Below, piece by piece: positions 1 to 7,913 of a DNA stretch of 35,407 bases. Made by a program: the position numbers and the translations under genes. The notes under the pieces were generated by a model. That model made no database searches. It saw only the letters and a program-made list of their open reading frames with translations, and was not told the DNA's origin. The stretch's first letter is position 1, and the number at the start of each line of letters is the position of its first letter. This stretch comes from Fischerella muscicola SAG 1427-1 = PCC 73103 (lineage in GTDB: Bacteria; Cyanobacteriota; Cyanobacteriia; Cyanobacteriales; Nostocaceae): positions 1 to 35,407 of the forward strand of contig NZ_AJLJ01000018.1 in NCBI RefSeq assembly GCF_000317245.1, in the 5' to 3' direction.

Positions 1-930
1 GCCAGTACTTTTGGAACGGGAGATGCAGGGAAAATCATCATTAATGCAACTGGTGATATTTCCCTTGTGGGTGGAGCTAGCAGTGGTGCAATTTTTAGCC
101 AAGTTGGTGAGAATGCACAAGGTAATTCAGGTGGGATTGAAATCAATACCAATAACCTGTCTCTGACTAATGGCGGACAAATTAATGCCAGTACCCTTGG
201 AAATGGAAATGCAGGTAGTGTCATCATTAATGCTACTGGTAACATCTCCGCAGAAAATGAAAGTAGTAATGGACAATTAGTAAGTGGAATTTTTAGCATT
301 GTTGCATCATCAGGCATCGGCGATGCTGGTGGTATCGAAATCAATACCAACAATCTTTTTCTGAGTGATGGTGGACGAATTAATGCCAACACTAGTGGAC
401 AAGGAAATGCTGGCAGTGTCGTCATTAATGCGACTGGTAATATCTCCGCAGAAGGTAAGAGTAATAATGGACAATTCCAAAGTGGAATTTTTAGCCAAGT
501 AACCGGAAATGCACAGGGGAATTCTGGTGGTATTCAAATAAATACCAACAATCTTTCTGTGAATGATGGCGGAGTAATTAGTGCTAGTACTTTTGGAGAG
601 GGTGATGCTGGGAAAATCATCATTAATGCAACTGGTGATATCTCCCTTGTGGGTGGAGCTAGCAGTGGTGCAATTTTTAGCCAAGTTGCCAAAAATGCAC
701 AAGGTAATTCTGGTGGGATTGAAATCAATACCAATAACCTGTCTCTGACTAATGGTGGACAAATTAATGCCAGTACCCTTGGAAATGGAAATGCTGGTGG
801 TGTCATCATTAATGCGACTGGTAATATCTCCGCTTCTGGTAAGAGAAACCAACAATTCCAAAGTCGAATTATTAGCGCTGTTGAACCATCAGGTGTGGGC
901 AATGCTGGTGGGATTAAAATCAATGCGCGA
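1..930 (+). repeat. In-gene tandem repeats (~65 codons) with a near-identical 582-bp-spaced duplication
   Basis: The coding repeats fall into units of about 194-195 bp. Bases 1-245 and 583-827 match closely, with about 16 differences by my count, so three units (582 bp, 194 codons) were duplicated as a block. The spacing is a whole number of codons and keeps the frame open. Confidence 0.8.
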
Positions 931-1731
931 TCGCTTTCTCTTTCTGATGGTGCTATTGTGTCTGCAAATAGTGAAGGAACTGGTGCAGCAGGAAATATAG
1001 AAGTCACAACTGCAAAAGACATCCGGCTAGACAATCGAGCATCAATTACTGCCACTACTAAGGGTGATCAAGGTAATATTTTCCTTAACTCCCGTGACTT
1101 AATTTTACGTCGCAATAGTAACATCACTACCAACGCCACTGGTACAGCTACAGGTGGAAATATCAACATTGTGACAGGTAACTTTGTTGCTTTAGAAAAC
1201 AGTGAGATCAGTGCAAATGCTGAAAAAGGTTTTGGGGGCAATATATTTATCAAAGCCGCTTATCGGTTTAGTAGTCCAGACAGTGAGATCACTGCTGCTT
1301 CCGACCTTGGAACTCAGTTCAGTGGGACGGTACAAATTAATAATACAGATGTCAATCCCAGTCAGGGATTAATGCAATTACCAGATAATCCTACTGATGC
1401 AAGTAATCAAATTGCTCAAAATCCTTGTCAAAAAGGCTTTGGCAGTACATTTATCATCACTGGACGGGGTGGTTTACCCTCTAGTCCCAATGATAGTCTT
1501 ACCACTGACAATGTGCGTGTTGATTTAGCCCAACCAGCTAATAATACTAGTTTGCAAGCTATTACAATCAACCAGCCAAAAGCCTCTGCTACGACTAAAC
1601 AGATTGTCCCTGCTCGCGGATGGATATTTAATGAGAAAGGAGAAGTTGTTCTGACTGCTTACGATGTCAATAGCAGAGAGTTCCAGCGTCAGTATTTGCG
1701 TCAAAATTCTACTGGTTGCAGGGCTTTTTAA
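1..1731 (+). CDS. Filamentous haemagglutinin-like (two-partner-secretion type) repeat protein, 3' part
   Basis: The reading frame is open from base 1, so the 5' end, with the expected signal peptide and TPS secretion domain, lies outside the window; 576 residues are visible. The first ~310 residues are glycine/asparagine-rich repeats of about 65 residues with the core GGIEINTNNLSL and GNAGSVIINATGNIS, as expected for a right-handed beta-helix. The last ~150 residues are non-repetitive, contain two cysteines (CQKGFGS and the terminal NSTGCRAF) and the segment PARGWIFNEKGEVVLTAYD, which I associate with the C-terminus of large cyanobacterial haemagglutinin/S-layer-like secreted proteins. The role is probably surface adhesion or an exoprotein exported by a TpsB-type outer-membrane porin. 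No such porin gene is visible here. Confidence 0.85.
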   Translation, partial: ASTFGTGDAGKIIINATGDISLVGGASSGAIFSQVGENAQGNSGGIEINTNNLSLTNGGQINASTLGNGNAGSVIINATGNISAENESSNGQLVSGIFSIVASSGIGDAGGIEINTNNLFLSDGGRINANTSGQGNAGSVVINATGNISAEGKSNNGQFQSGIFSQVTGNAQGNSGGIQINTNNLSVNDGGVISASTFGEGDAGKIIINATGDISLVGGASSGAIFSQVAKNAQGNSGGIEINTNNLSLTNGGQINASTLGNGNAGGVIINATGNISASGKRNQQFQSRIISAVEPSGVGNAGGIKINARSLSLSDGAIVSANSEGTGAAGNIEVTTAKDIRLDNRASITATTKGDQGNIFLNSRDLILRRNSNITTNATGTATGGNINIVTGNFVALENSEISANAEKGFGGNIFIKAAYRFSSPDSEITAASDLGTQFSGTVQINNTDVNPSQGLMQLPDNPTDASNQIAQNPCQKGFGSTFIITGRGGLPSSPNDSLTTDNVRVDLAQPANNTSLQAITINQPKASATTKQIVPARGWIFNEKGEVVLTAYDVNSREFQRQYLRQNSTGCRAF

Positions 1732-1771
1732 CTTAACGTTATGCTCTTCCTATTTTTAAAATATCCCATGG

Positions 1772-1797
1772 TAGGGGCATACGGTTATATGCCCCTA
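1772..1797. terminator. Hairpin between haemagglutinin-like gene and rpiA
   Basis: A perfect 10-bp stem (TAGGGGCATA/TATGCCCCTA) closes a 6-base loop, 40 bases past the haemagglutinin stop codon. There is no clear U-tract, so it may be a dispersed cyanobacterial hairpin acting as a terminator between two convergent genes. Confidence 0.5.
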
Positions 1798-1864
1798 TCC
1801 TAAATTTAATATGTATGAGGATTTTTGTGAAACAGTATTAGATCACAAACTTTTGTCGTTAGAT

Positions 1865-2575
1865 CTACATTTTTCGTACTACAGGTTGACCATCTTTGAC
1901 TTCGCCAATTAAAACGAGATCCGCGCAATTAACGAAAATGCCATTCTCCAAAACACCGGGAATATTATTTAATGTTTTTTCGAGATTAACTGGATCATCA
2001 ATCGAGTCAAATTTGACGTCTATTACCATATTGCCTTGGTCTGTGATCACAGGCCCGGCTTTTTTCACACCCATTCGCAGTTCTGGTTTACCGCCAAGTT
2101 GTGCAACCGCGTGCATTACAGGAGTGATGGCCATTGGTATGACTTCGACTGGTACAGCAAAAACTGAACCCAAGCGATCGACTAACTTACCAGCATCCAC
2201 AACGACAATAAACTGATCTGCTAAGTAATCGACAACTTTTTCGCGGGTATGTGCTGCGCCACCACCTTTGATTAAATTCTTCTGTGGATCAACTTCATCA
2301 GCACCATCAATAGCAATATCAATGTGGTCAATTGCATCTAAAGTAGTTAGCGGAATACCGTATTCCTTCGCCAGTACTTCTGCTTGAAAAGAGGTGGGAA
2401 CACCCACAATATCTTTAATCTCGCCAGACTTAAGGCGTTCTCCAATATATTGAATCGCATAAGCTGTAGTTGAACCTGTACCTAAACCGACAATAGAACC
2501 AGATTTGACTAAGTCGGCGGCAGCTTTACCAACTTGTTGCTTCATCAATTTTACGGGGTCTGTTGCTGCGGTCAT
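1865..2575 (-). CDS. rpiA: Ribose-5-phosphate isomerase A
   Basis: Interconverts ribose-5-phosphate and ribulose-5-phosphate in the cytosol, serving the pentose phosphate pathway and the Calvin cycle. Family signatures are clear: [12 protein letters not shown] near the N-terminus (phosphate-binding loop), DGADEVD in the middle and [11 protein letters not shown] just after it, carrying active-site residues. The length of 236 residues is normal for RpiA. I start it at the ATG at 2575 because AGGAG lies about 9 bases upstream; an in-frame TTG two codons earlier is less likely. It is convergent with the haemagglutinin-like gene and divergent from the cobalamin genes, so it is probably monocistronic. 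Confidence 0.95.
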   Translation of the reverse strand: MTAATDPVKLMKQQVGKAAADLVKSGSIVGLGTGSTTAYAIQYIGERLKSGEIKDIVGVPTSFQAEVLAKEYGIPLTTLDAIDHIDIAIDGADEVDPQKNLIKGGGAAHTREKVVDYLADQFIVVVDAGKLVDRLGSVFAVPVEVIPMAITPVMHAVAQLGGKPELRMGVKKAGPVITDQGNMVIDVKFDSIDDPVNLEKTLNNIPGVLENGIFVNCADLVLIGEVKDGQPVVRKM

Positions 2576-2615
2576 TCCCAAAGCTCCTGAAAAACTGACT
2601 TATTCTACAAATAAT

Positions 2616-2704
2616 AGTAGGGGAGAAGGGGACATAGGGGGACATGGGAAGAGTATGAGGAGTGTGGGGAGTGTGGGGGGACAATGGGGACAAGGGGGAT
2701 CTGG
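2616..2704. repeat. G-rich low-complexity tract upstream of rpiA
   Basis: The plus strand is a purine-rich tract of degenerate units such as GGGGACA, GGAGTGTGGGGAGTGTG and GGGGACAAGGGGG. A related tract (GGGGATAGGGGACAAGGGAG) lies at 4100-4142 at the end of cbiD. Such tracts are commonly seen between genes in filamentous cyanobacteria. The rest of 2705-3029 holds only the 28-bp palindrome and no gene I can support. Confidence 0.6.
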
Positions 2705-2881
2705 GTCTGTCAATATGAAGATGTTCTTAAATAAACCGTGCAGACAGCTGCATTAACAATTCAAGCCAATGCATTAACAATGTAGGTTAATAAAAGGCAT
2801 TGCAATTTTTGAAAAAGACCTGGCGATGAAAAATGGGAGTATCTCAAATGTTCAAAAAACCCGCCTGCGATTAAAATTGCA

Positions 2882-2909
2882 GTCGAGACGCGAAATTTCG
2901 CGTCTCGAC
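2882..2909. repeat. 28-bp perfect palindrome (dispersed hairpin type)
   Basis: GTCGAGACGCGAAA is followed directly by its exact reverse complement, giving 14 bp per arm with no spacer. The GAGACGCGAnnnnTCGCGTCTC core resembles short hairpin repeats scattered through Nostocales intergenic regions. It lies 120 bases before cbiD and has no T-tract. Confidence 0.7.
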
Positions 2910-3029
2910 AAACTGCTTGATTTGTTTGAGTGGTATAAAGACGACTTGTGCTATTAGCTAAGGGTTAAAATCTTCACACGGACACCACCACTTGGGTTTC
3001 TAAAATCGCAAATCTAAACTTCCTACACT

Positions 3030-4115
3030 ATGGCTCGTACAGGTTACACTCTACCAGTATTTGCAGTAGCTGCCGCTAAGGCTGCTTTGTTACATTTAAG
3101 TAGCAAGATAAACTCACAGGTATCCGTTGAGATTGATTTGCTACCAGGAAAAGCAGAAATTCCCATTTCTCAAGTAGCAATGCTAGAACTACATAGCGCC
3201 CTAGCTATTACACTGAGTGATCCTGGTGATAACCTAGATTTGACTAGAAATACACCTATTTGGGCTTGGGTGAGATTATCACAACGACATTCTCAAGCTT
3301 TGATTTTGGAAGCTGGTGAAGGTTTGGGAAAAACAGCTGCTGGGGAAGCAGCAATTTATAGTTATGCTCGTCGTTTGTTTGATGCGAATTTACTACCCCT
3401 GATTCCTCCAGATCAAACATTAACAGTATCGATTATTCTTCCTGAAGGTCGCCAATTAGCACAACGCACCTCCAATGAAGCTTTTGGGATTTTAGAGGGA
3501 CTGTCATTGTTAGGAACTAGTGGTATTTCTCAACCCTTGTCTGCGGCTGATCATCTAGAAGAATTTCGCCAATCATTGCAAACTAAAGTTAGGGATTGTA
3601 CTAATTTAGTATTTTGTATAGGTAGCAATGGTATGCAAGTTGCCCAGCGTTTAGGTATACCAGAGTCAGCGATCGCACAAACTGGTAACTGGATTGGTGC
3701 GATGCTTGTAGAAGCTGGACTCTACCATGCAAATTCTGTTTTGTTGTTGGGATATCAAGGTAAACTAATTAAGCTAGCAGGGGGTATTTTCAATACTTCC
3801 AGTCATTTAGCAGATGCTAAATTAGAAATAATTAGTGCTGCTGTAGTAGCCGTTGGTGGTGATTTACAGGCTGTAAGCGCAGTTTTAGAAGCCAAAACTG
3901 CTGATGCAGCACACAAAAAATTAATCGAGCTAGGATTGTCAGAATTAGTGTTTGGAAAACTAGCTGAAAAGATTAGTCAGAAAGCCACAGCTTATGTACA
4001 GAAATATGCAAATGTTAGCTTGAAAGTTGGTACTGTATTGTTTGACCGTAAAGGTGAAATTATTAGTCAAGATTCACAAGCAACCGAATTGCTGGAGATC
4101 GGAGATAGGGGATAG
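3030..4115 (+). CDS. cbiD: Cobalt-precorrin-5B C1-methyltransferase (CbiD)
   Basis: Transfers a methyl group from S-adenosylmethionine to C1 of the corrin ring in the anaerobic (early cobalt insertion) cobalamin pathway. The N-terminus RTGYTLPVFAVAAAKAAL and the segments GEGLGKTAAGEAAIYSYARR and LVFCIGSNGMQVAQRLG match the CbiD family as I know it, and 361 residues is the usual size. The last few codons (EIGDRG) run into a G-rich low-complexity tract, so the C-terminus has probably been altered by repeat sequence. The Shine-Dalgarno sequence is weak. It is followed after 107 bases by cbiJ, another enzyme of the same pathway. I see no cobalamin riboswitch upstream. Confidence 0.92.
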   Translation: MARTGYTLPVFAVAAAKAALLHLSSKINSQVSVEIDLLPGKAEIPISQVAMLELHSALAITLSDPGDNLDLTRNTPIWAWVRLSQRHSQALILEAGEGLGKTAAGEAAIYSYARRLFDANLLPLIPPDQTLTVSIILPEGRQLAQRTSNEAFGILEGLSLLGTSGISQPLSAADHLEEFRQSLQTKVRDCTNLVFCIGSNGMQVAQRLGIPESAIAQTGNWIGAMLVEAGLYHANSVLLLGYQGKLIKLAGGIFNTSSHLADAKLEIISAAVVAVGGDLQAVSAVLEAKTADAAHKKLIELGLSELVFGKLAEKISQKATAYVQKYANVSLKVGTVLFDRKGEIISQDSQATELLEIGDRG

Positions 4116-4157
4116 GGGACAAGGGAGCAGGGAGCAGGGAGAGATGGAGAATAACCA

Positions 4158-4220
4158 ATGCCCTATGCCCCATGCCCTATGCCCTATGCCCCATGCCCCA
4201 TGCCCTATGCCCTATGCCCT
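4158..4220 (+). repeat. Heptanucleotide tandem repeat (9 x ATGCCCY)
   Basis: Nine uninterrupted 7-base units read ATGCCCT or ATGCCCC. This is a short tandemly repeated repetitive (STRR) sequence of the type described in heterocystous cyanobacteria. Every third unit (4172, 4193, 4214) gives an ATG in frame with cbiJ, and the tract ends two bases before the cbiJ ATG. Confidence 0.9.
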
Positions 4221-4222
4221 AT

Positions 4223-4966
4223 ATGAAACGTCTTCTTATTCTTGGTGGAACAGGTGATGCTGCTGAGTTAGCAGCTAAAGCTTCGGTGATTGAGCAAATA
4301 GAGGTGATTACATCTTTAGCAGGTCGCACTCGTAACCCGCAAGCGCCTACAGGAATGGTGCGGATTGGTGGTTTTGGTGGGGAAGCTGGTTTGGTTGAAT
4401 ATCTGCATGAAGCGAAAATAGATTTGCTGATTGATGCGACTCATCCGTTTGCAGCCCAAATATCTTGGAATGCGGCTAGTGCTGCTACAAGTTGTAATAT
4501 CCCTTATTTGCTGTTTATTCGTTCTGTATGGCTACAAGTTCCTGGGGATGAGTGGATAGAAGTTGATAGTGTGGAAGCTGCTGCGAGTGTGTTACCTGAA
4601 TTTGCCAAACGGGTATTTTTGACTATCGGTAGACAACAACTTGCACCTTTTGCCAGATTAGATAATATTTGGTTTTTGATGCGATTGATTGATCCACCTG
4701 CGGCTGATGCATTGGTTCCACAAGGGATGATATTGTGCGATCGCGGCCCTTTTGTTCTAGATAACGAACGCCGACTGTTAATCAAACATCAGATTGATAC
4801 TTTGGTAAGCAAGAATAGCGGTGGTGATGCGACTTATGCCAAGATCATTGCGGCGCGGGAGGTGGGGGTTAAGGTGGTAATGGTGAAGCGTCCACCAACT
4901 CCACCAGGAGAGAAAGTCAGTGATGTGGAAAGTGCAATGCAGTGGTTAATTAACCAGGTGTGCTAA
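4223..4966 (+). CDS. cbiJ: Precorrin-6A / cobalt-precorrin-6A reductase
   Basis: Reduces the macrocycle of (cobalt-)precorrin-6A with a nicotinamide cofactor. The N-terminus KRLLILGGTGDAAELAAKA is the family's nucleotide-binding start; DLLIDATHPFAAQIS, TIGRQQLAPF and CDRGPF are further CbiJ/CobK signatures. From the ATG at 4223 the protein has 247 residues, typical for the family. In-frame ATGs inside the heptad repeat (4172, 4193, 4214) would only add CPMPYAL-like peptides, so I reject them as ancestral starts. No Shine-Dalgarno sequence is visible because the repeat occupies that place. It pairs functionally with cbiD upstream. Confidence 0.92.
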   Translation: MKRLLILGGTGDAAELAAKASVIEQIEVITSLAGRTRNPQAPTGMVRIGGFGGEAGLVEYLHEAKIDLLIDATHPFAAQISWNAASAATSCNIPYLLFIRSVWLQVPGDEWIEVDSVEAAASVLPEFAKRVFLTIGRQQLAPFARLDNIWFLMRLIDPPAADALVPQGMILCDRGPFVLDNERRLLIKHQIDTLVSKNSGGDATYAKIIAAREVGVKVVMVKRPPTPPGEKVSDVESAMQWLINQVC

Positions 4967-4998
4967 CACTATTTTTTTGCCTAACCTCGAATTTCCTA

Positions 4999-5931
4999 CT
5001 ACAAATTAGCCTTAAGTTGTCGCAATTGCTTTTTCAAATTATCCAATTTACTTTCCCATTGATTTTTTCTCACAGGTGCAGGAATATCTGCTGGTGGTAA
5101 AGCTGGATTTAGATTGCGGTAATGTTCCCAAATTTCCCAGTAAGGACAACTTGGTTGAATGCGAATACCTGCCCAATGTAAATATTGTAAGGGTTGATTT
5201 ACTGTTGGATCAAATAGTATATGTTTCTGAGTTTGAAAATTCGGACTTCCTGCCCAATTCCCTGGCGCTTTCCCCTCACGACGAACAATATTAAAACGAC
5301 GAGGAATGCGCTTGAGAAGCATATAGTTGATAATTGGTTGGTCAGATGTTTTTTGAGAGAAATCAAAAAATTCTGGATTAGCAGCACATTCAGCAAAGGT
5401 TTCATACAAATCTTGTTCAGAAATCAGATTTTTCTTAGAACCCCAGAAACCACCATTAAAAATATCTTGAAGTTGATTTTCATTAAAGATTTTTTCTTCT
5501 AAAATTTTGGCAGTAAAGACATTTTGAATTCCACCCAAATGTTGATAGTCGCAACAGATAAAATCTACTTGACTCAGATAGTTAAGATTATCGATAATTT
5601 TTTCAAAAACAACAATATCTGTGTCAATGTACAAAAATTCATCAAAAGGGCCAAACCAACAAGCTTGTTTGCGAAATTGATTCGGTCGCGCGAAGAATTT
5701 ACCGCCGAAACTTTCATGCAATTTACGAGAAAGTCGGTCAATAAACTCTAAATCTTCATAGATTCTGACTTGGTAATGTTTGCTGAGAATTTTAGCAATA
5801 TTGTGATAATTGTCATCATAAGGAATCATGACAATCGGCGTTTCTTGGTCATACAATCTGATACTATTCAGGAGTGCGATCGCATGATCAGTTACTTTAT
5901 CGTTAGCAATAATATAAATTCCCCGATTCAT
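4999..5931 (-). CDS. DXD-type glycosyltransferase (GT8-like), island gene 7
   Basis: Probably transfers a sugar from a nucleotide-sugar donor during synthesis of an extracellular glycan. The N-terminus MNRGIYIIANDKVTDHAIALLNSI and the metal-binding motif FLYIDTDIVVFE near residue 104 resemble GT-A-fold, GT8-like enzymes; a PIINYML segment and an HWAG segment follow. It is 310 residues long, with a basic, possibly coiled C-terminus. The ATG at 5931 is chosen because GAGGTG lies 7 bases upstream, overlapping the end of the preceding gene; an upstream in-frame TTG is rejected. It is a paralogue of the gene just upstream and the last gene of the minus-strand island. Donor and acceptor are unknown. 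Confidence 0.75.
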   Translation of the reverse strand: MNRGIYIIANDKVTDHAIALLNSIRLYDQETPIVMIPYDDNYHNIAKILSKHYQVRIYEDLEFIDRLSRKLHESFGGKFFARPNQFRKQACWFGPFDEFLYIDTDIVVFEKIIDNLNYLSQVDFICCDYQHLGGIQNVFTAKILEEKIFNENQLQDIFNGGFWGSKKNLISEQDLYETFAECAANPEFFDFSQKTSDQPIINYMLLKRIPRRFNIVRREGKAPGNWAGSPNFQTQKHILFDPTVNQPLQYLHWAGIRIQPSCPYWEIWEHYRNLNPALPPADIPAPVRKNQWESKLDNLKKQLRQLKANL

Positions 5932-5935
5932 GAGA

Positions 5936-6946
5936 TTACACCTCAACTTTTATGCCTAATTTTCTAAAAATTCGTGTCGTTAAACTTGGTAGTGCGTTGT
6001 AAGCTCTGGCTTTAGTGGTAAACTTAGGTCTTTGTTCTGGCTGATGCAAATAGCGATAGTGTAAGAACAAATCGCGATAGGAAAAATCAATATTTTCACC
6101 ATCACAAACTCGGTTAAAAAGCTTGGAAGATAAACCAATATAATGCAAATAAGTTAATCTATTGCCCTGGTCATAGAGAACATTATTTCGGTTCTCAAAA
6201 TGCGGAGAAGTTACACAACAGCCAGTGGCTTTGTTTGCAGGCAAGTTCAGTGCAAAATTATAAAATGAGACATTTGCTCTCATTCTCATATAGTTGAGAA
6301 CAGATTGATTTGGAGCAGACATATACAAAACATCTGATTCCCCTGCATTTAATTTAGACAGTAACCAATCTCTTTGTTCTGGCGGAAATATACCTTGCTT
6401 AGAAGCGTAAAAACCAGAACAGAAAATTTCTGAGTCTATTTGTTGTTGACTAAATATTTCTAAAAGCTGACAAGATTGCAAGTTATAGATATGCTCAGGA
6501 TCTTTATACTGAAAGTCATAGACCACAAAATCATGATGATCTAACTGCTCAAAAATAAAATCTAGAGGCTGCATTACTAATGTATCAGCATCTAAATAAA
6601 TAAATTTATCAAATAGACTATCAGAATCAAAAGCACAGTAACGGCGATTTTCACCTACTCTGTAAAACTTTTTGATTCCTCTTTTTTCCCAAGTTTGAAT
6701 AGCAGTTGGATGAGATTGCCATACTTTTAAAGAAAACTCTTCCCAACGAGCAAAAATCTGAGAATTTTCTAGTAAAGTGACATTGTTTCGAGATGCGATT
6801 TCAGTACGAATTTTGTCTATTTGATCATTATAGGCAATTACACAAACAGGTAAATCTTTACCAGCATTAACTTCTATACTATTGAGTAACGCGACCAATT
6901 GGTTATAAACTAAATCATTTGCTAAAGTATAGATTCCATTTTTCAT
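5936..6946 (-). CDS. DXD-type glycosyltransferase (GT8-like), island gene 6
   Basis: A 336-residue putative glycosyltransferase. It begins KNGIYTLANDLVYNQLVALLNSI, the same pattern as its downstream neighbour, and carries FIYLDADTLVMQPLDF near residue 120, where DAD is the expected metal- and nucleotide-sugar-binding motif. Later conserved-looking segments are FCSGFYASKQG and NQSVLNYMRM. Four bases separate its stop codon from the next start, so the pair is very likely cotranscribed and probably translationally coupled. The sugar specificity cannot be read from the sequence. Confidence 0.75.
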   Translation of the reverse strand: MKNGIYTLANDLVYNQLVALLNSIEVNAGKDLPVCVIAYNDQIDKIRTEIASRNNVTLLENSQIFARWEEFSLKVWQSHPTAIQTWEKRGIKKFYRVGENRRYCAFDSDSLFDKFIYLDADTLVMQPLDFIFEQLDHHDFVVYDFQYKDPEHIYNLQSCQLLEIFSQQQIDSEIFCSGFYASKQGIFPPEQRDWLLSKLNAGESDVLYMSAPNQSVLNYMRMRANVSFYNFALNLPANKATGCCVTSPHFENRNNVLYDQGNRLTYLHYIGLSSKLFNRVCDGENIDFSYRDLFLHYRYLHQPEQRPKFTTKARAYNALPSLTTRIFRKLGIKVEV

Positions 6947-6956
6947 ATTTTTATCC

Positions 6957-7901
6957 TTACTTGTTCACAAAGTTTGATAACCAGTTGAGCAAATTTAATT
7001 CATGTAAAATAATTTGACGAGCTTCAGCTATAGCATCTTTAGCTTCATGCCAAACATCAGGAGTTTTAGTCATTTCTCGAATGTAGTTAATACCTTTTTC
7101 ATCCAAGCTAGGTAAGCGTAAAAAACTACCAGGTGGTAATAACTTATCAGCTGCTGAACCTCCATAGTAAATAGGTAAGCACCATGCTAAAAGTGCATCC
7201 CATAATTTTTCACTGACATACCAATTATTGCCGCTATAATTTTCAATTGCCAGATTGTAATAGTACGGAGCCATGCCATACCATTTGTTACTTAGTTCAC
7301 CTGAAGATTTTACCCAATTCGGTAAATTTCGTCCGTAAAAATCAACTATAATTCCACTAGTTTGTAAAGAATTCAAAAAATCTAAACGCTGACTATGGTT
7401 AGCAGTGCGGTTAATTCCAGAAGTAATCCAACTACAATTGGAAGTCTTTGCTGGTGGTGGCATTTGGTTCAAATCTCGAAAAGAATTGACATGATACCAA
7501 ATAGCAGGCATATAGTCAGGAGTTGGAGCAAAATCATCAGGCCCCGACACATAACCGCAATACTTTTGAGCTTCTTGATAAGCTAGTTTATGTTTTTCGA
7601 CAACTTCATCTAGAGGTGGTTCACGTAGTAAATAAATAAGTTTATCTTTGGGAACATTACGTAGAAAACTTTCAATCTTAATGTGAGAATTTTGTGATTT
7701 ACGAAAGTTATCTAACCAAGATTTTTTCTGATTAGGGTTAGGAAAATTAAACTGATACATTAGTAAAAAATCTGGCTTAGACGCTAGTGATTGCATTTGT
7801 ATATTTTTCCAAACACCAAACGGTTGGGGTGTTTGTTGCCATAGCCAATCGGCTTGTTTTTCTAATGCGTGATAGCTGCTAATCATGCCAATTGTTTTCA
7901 T
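6957..7901 (-). CDS. GT10-like (alpha-1,3-fucosyltransferase family) glycosyltransferase
   Basis: A 314-residue protein whose C-terminal half carries the signature region of family GT10: IENYSGNNWYVSEKLWDALL followed by CLPIYYGGS (about residues 215-247), comparable to the FENS..YVTEKLW.AL..G.VPV..G pattern of fucosyltransferases. SGINRTANHSQRLDFLNSL and VDFYGRNLP precede it, matching the usual 'R..YI..L......VDVYG' lead-in. By family knowledge it would transfer fucose, or a related deoxysugar, from GDP-fucose to an acceptor in a surface polysaccharide. It sits tightly between two other glycosyltransferase genes (gaps of 10 and 12 bases). The donor assignment is inference. Confidence 0.75.
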   Translation of the reverse strand: MKTIGMISSYHALEKQADWLWQQTPQPFGVWKNIQMQSLASKPDFLLMYQFNFPNPNQKKSWLDNFRKSQNSHIKIESFLRNVPKDKLIYLLREPPLDEVVEKHKLAYQEAQKYCGYVSGPDDFAPTPDYMPAIWYHVNSFRDLNQMPPPAKTSNCSWITSGINRTANHSQRLDFLNSLQTSGIIVDFYGRNLPNWVKSSGELSNKWYGMAPYYYNLAIENYSGNNWYVSEKLWDALLAWCLPIYYGGSAADKLLPPGSFLRLPSLDEKGINYIREMTKTPDVWHEAKDAIAEARQIILHELNLLNWLSNFVNK

Positions 7902-7913
7902 AATGGTTAGTTG

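Noticed and set aside
310..1055. Long open frames on the minus strand inside the haemagglutinin-like gene
   Set aside because: They mirror the repeated plus-strand codons, show Ser/Thr/Ile-rich low-complexity sequence and have no ribosome binding sites; the plus-strand product is clearly the real one.
2705..3029. Possible cobalamin riboswitch before cbiD
   Set aside because: I looked for a B12-box-like sequence and the usual conserved paired elements and found none; only the 28-bp palindrome is notable.
4158..4220. CRISPR-like array
   Set aside because: The units are 7 bases without spacers, which is a heptad tandem repeat and not a repeat-spacer array.
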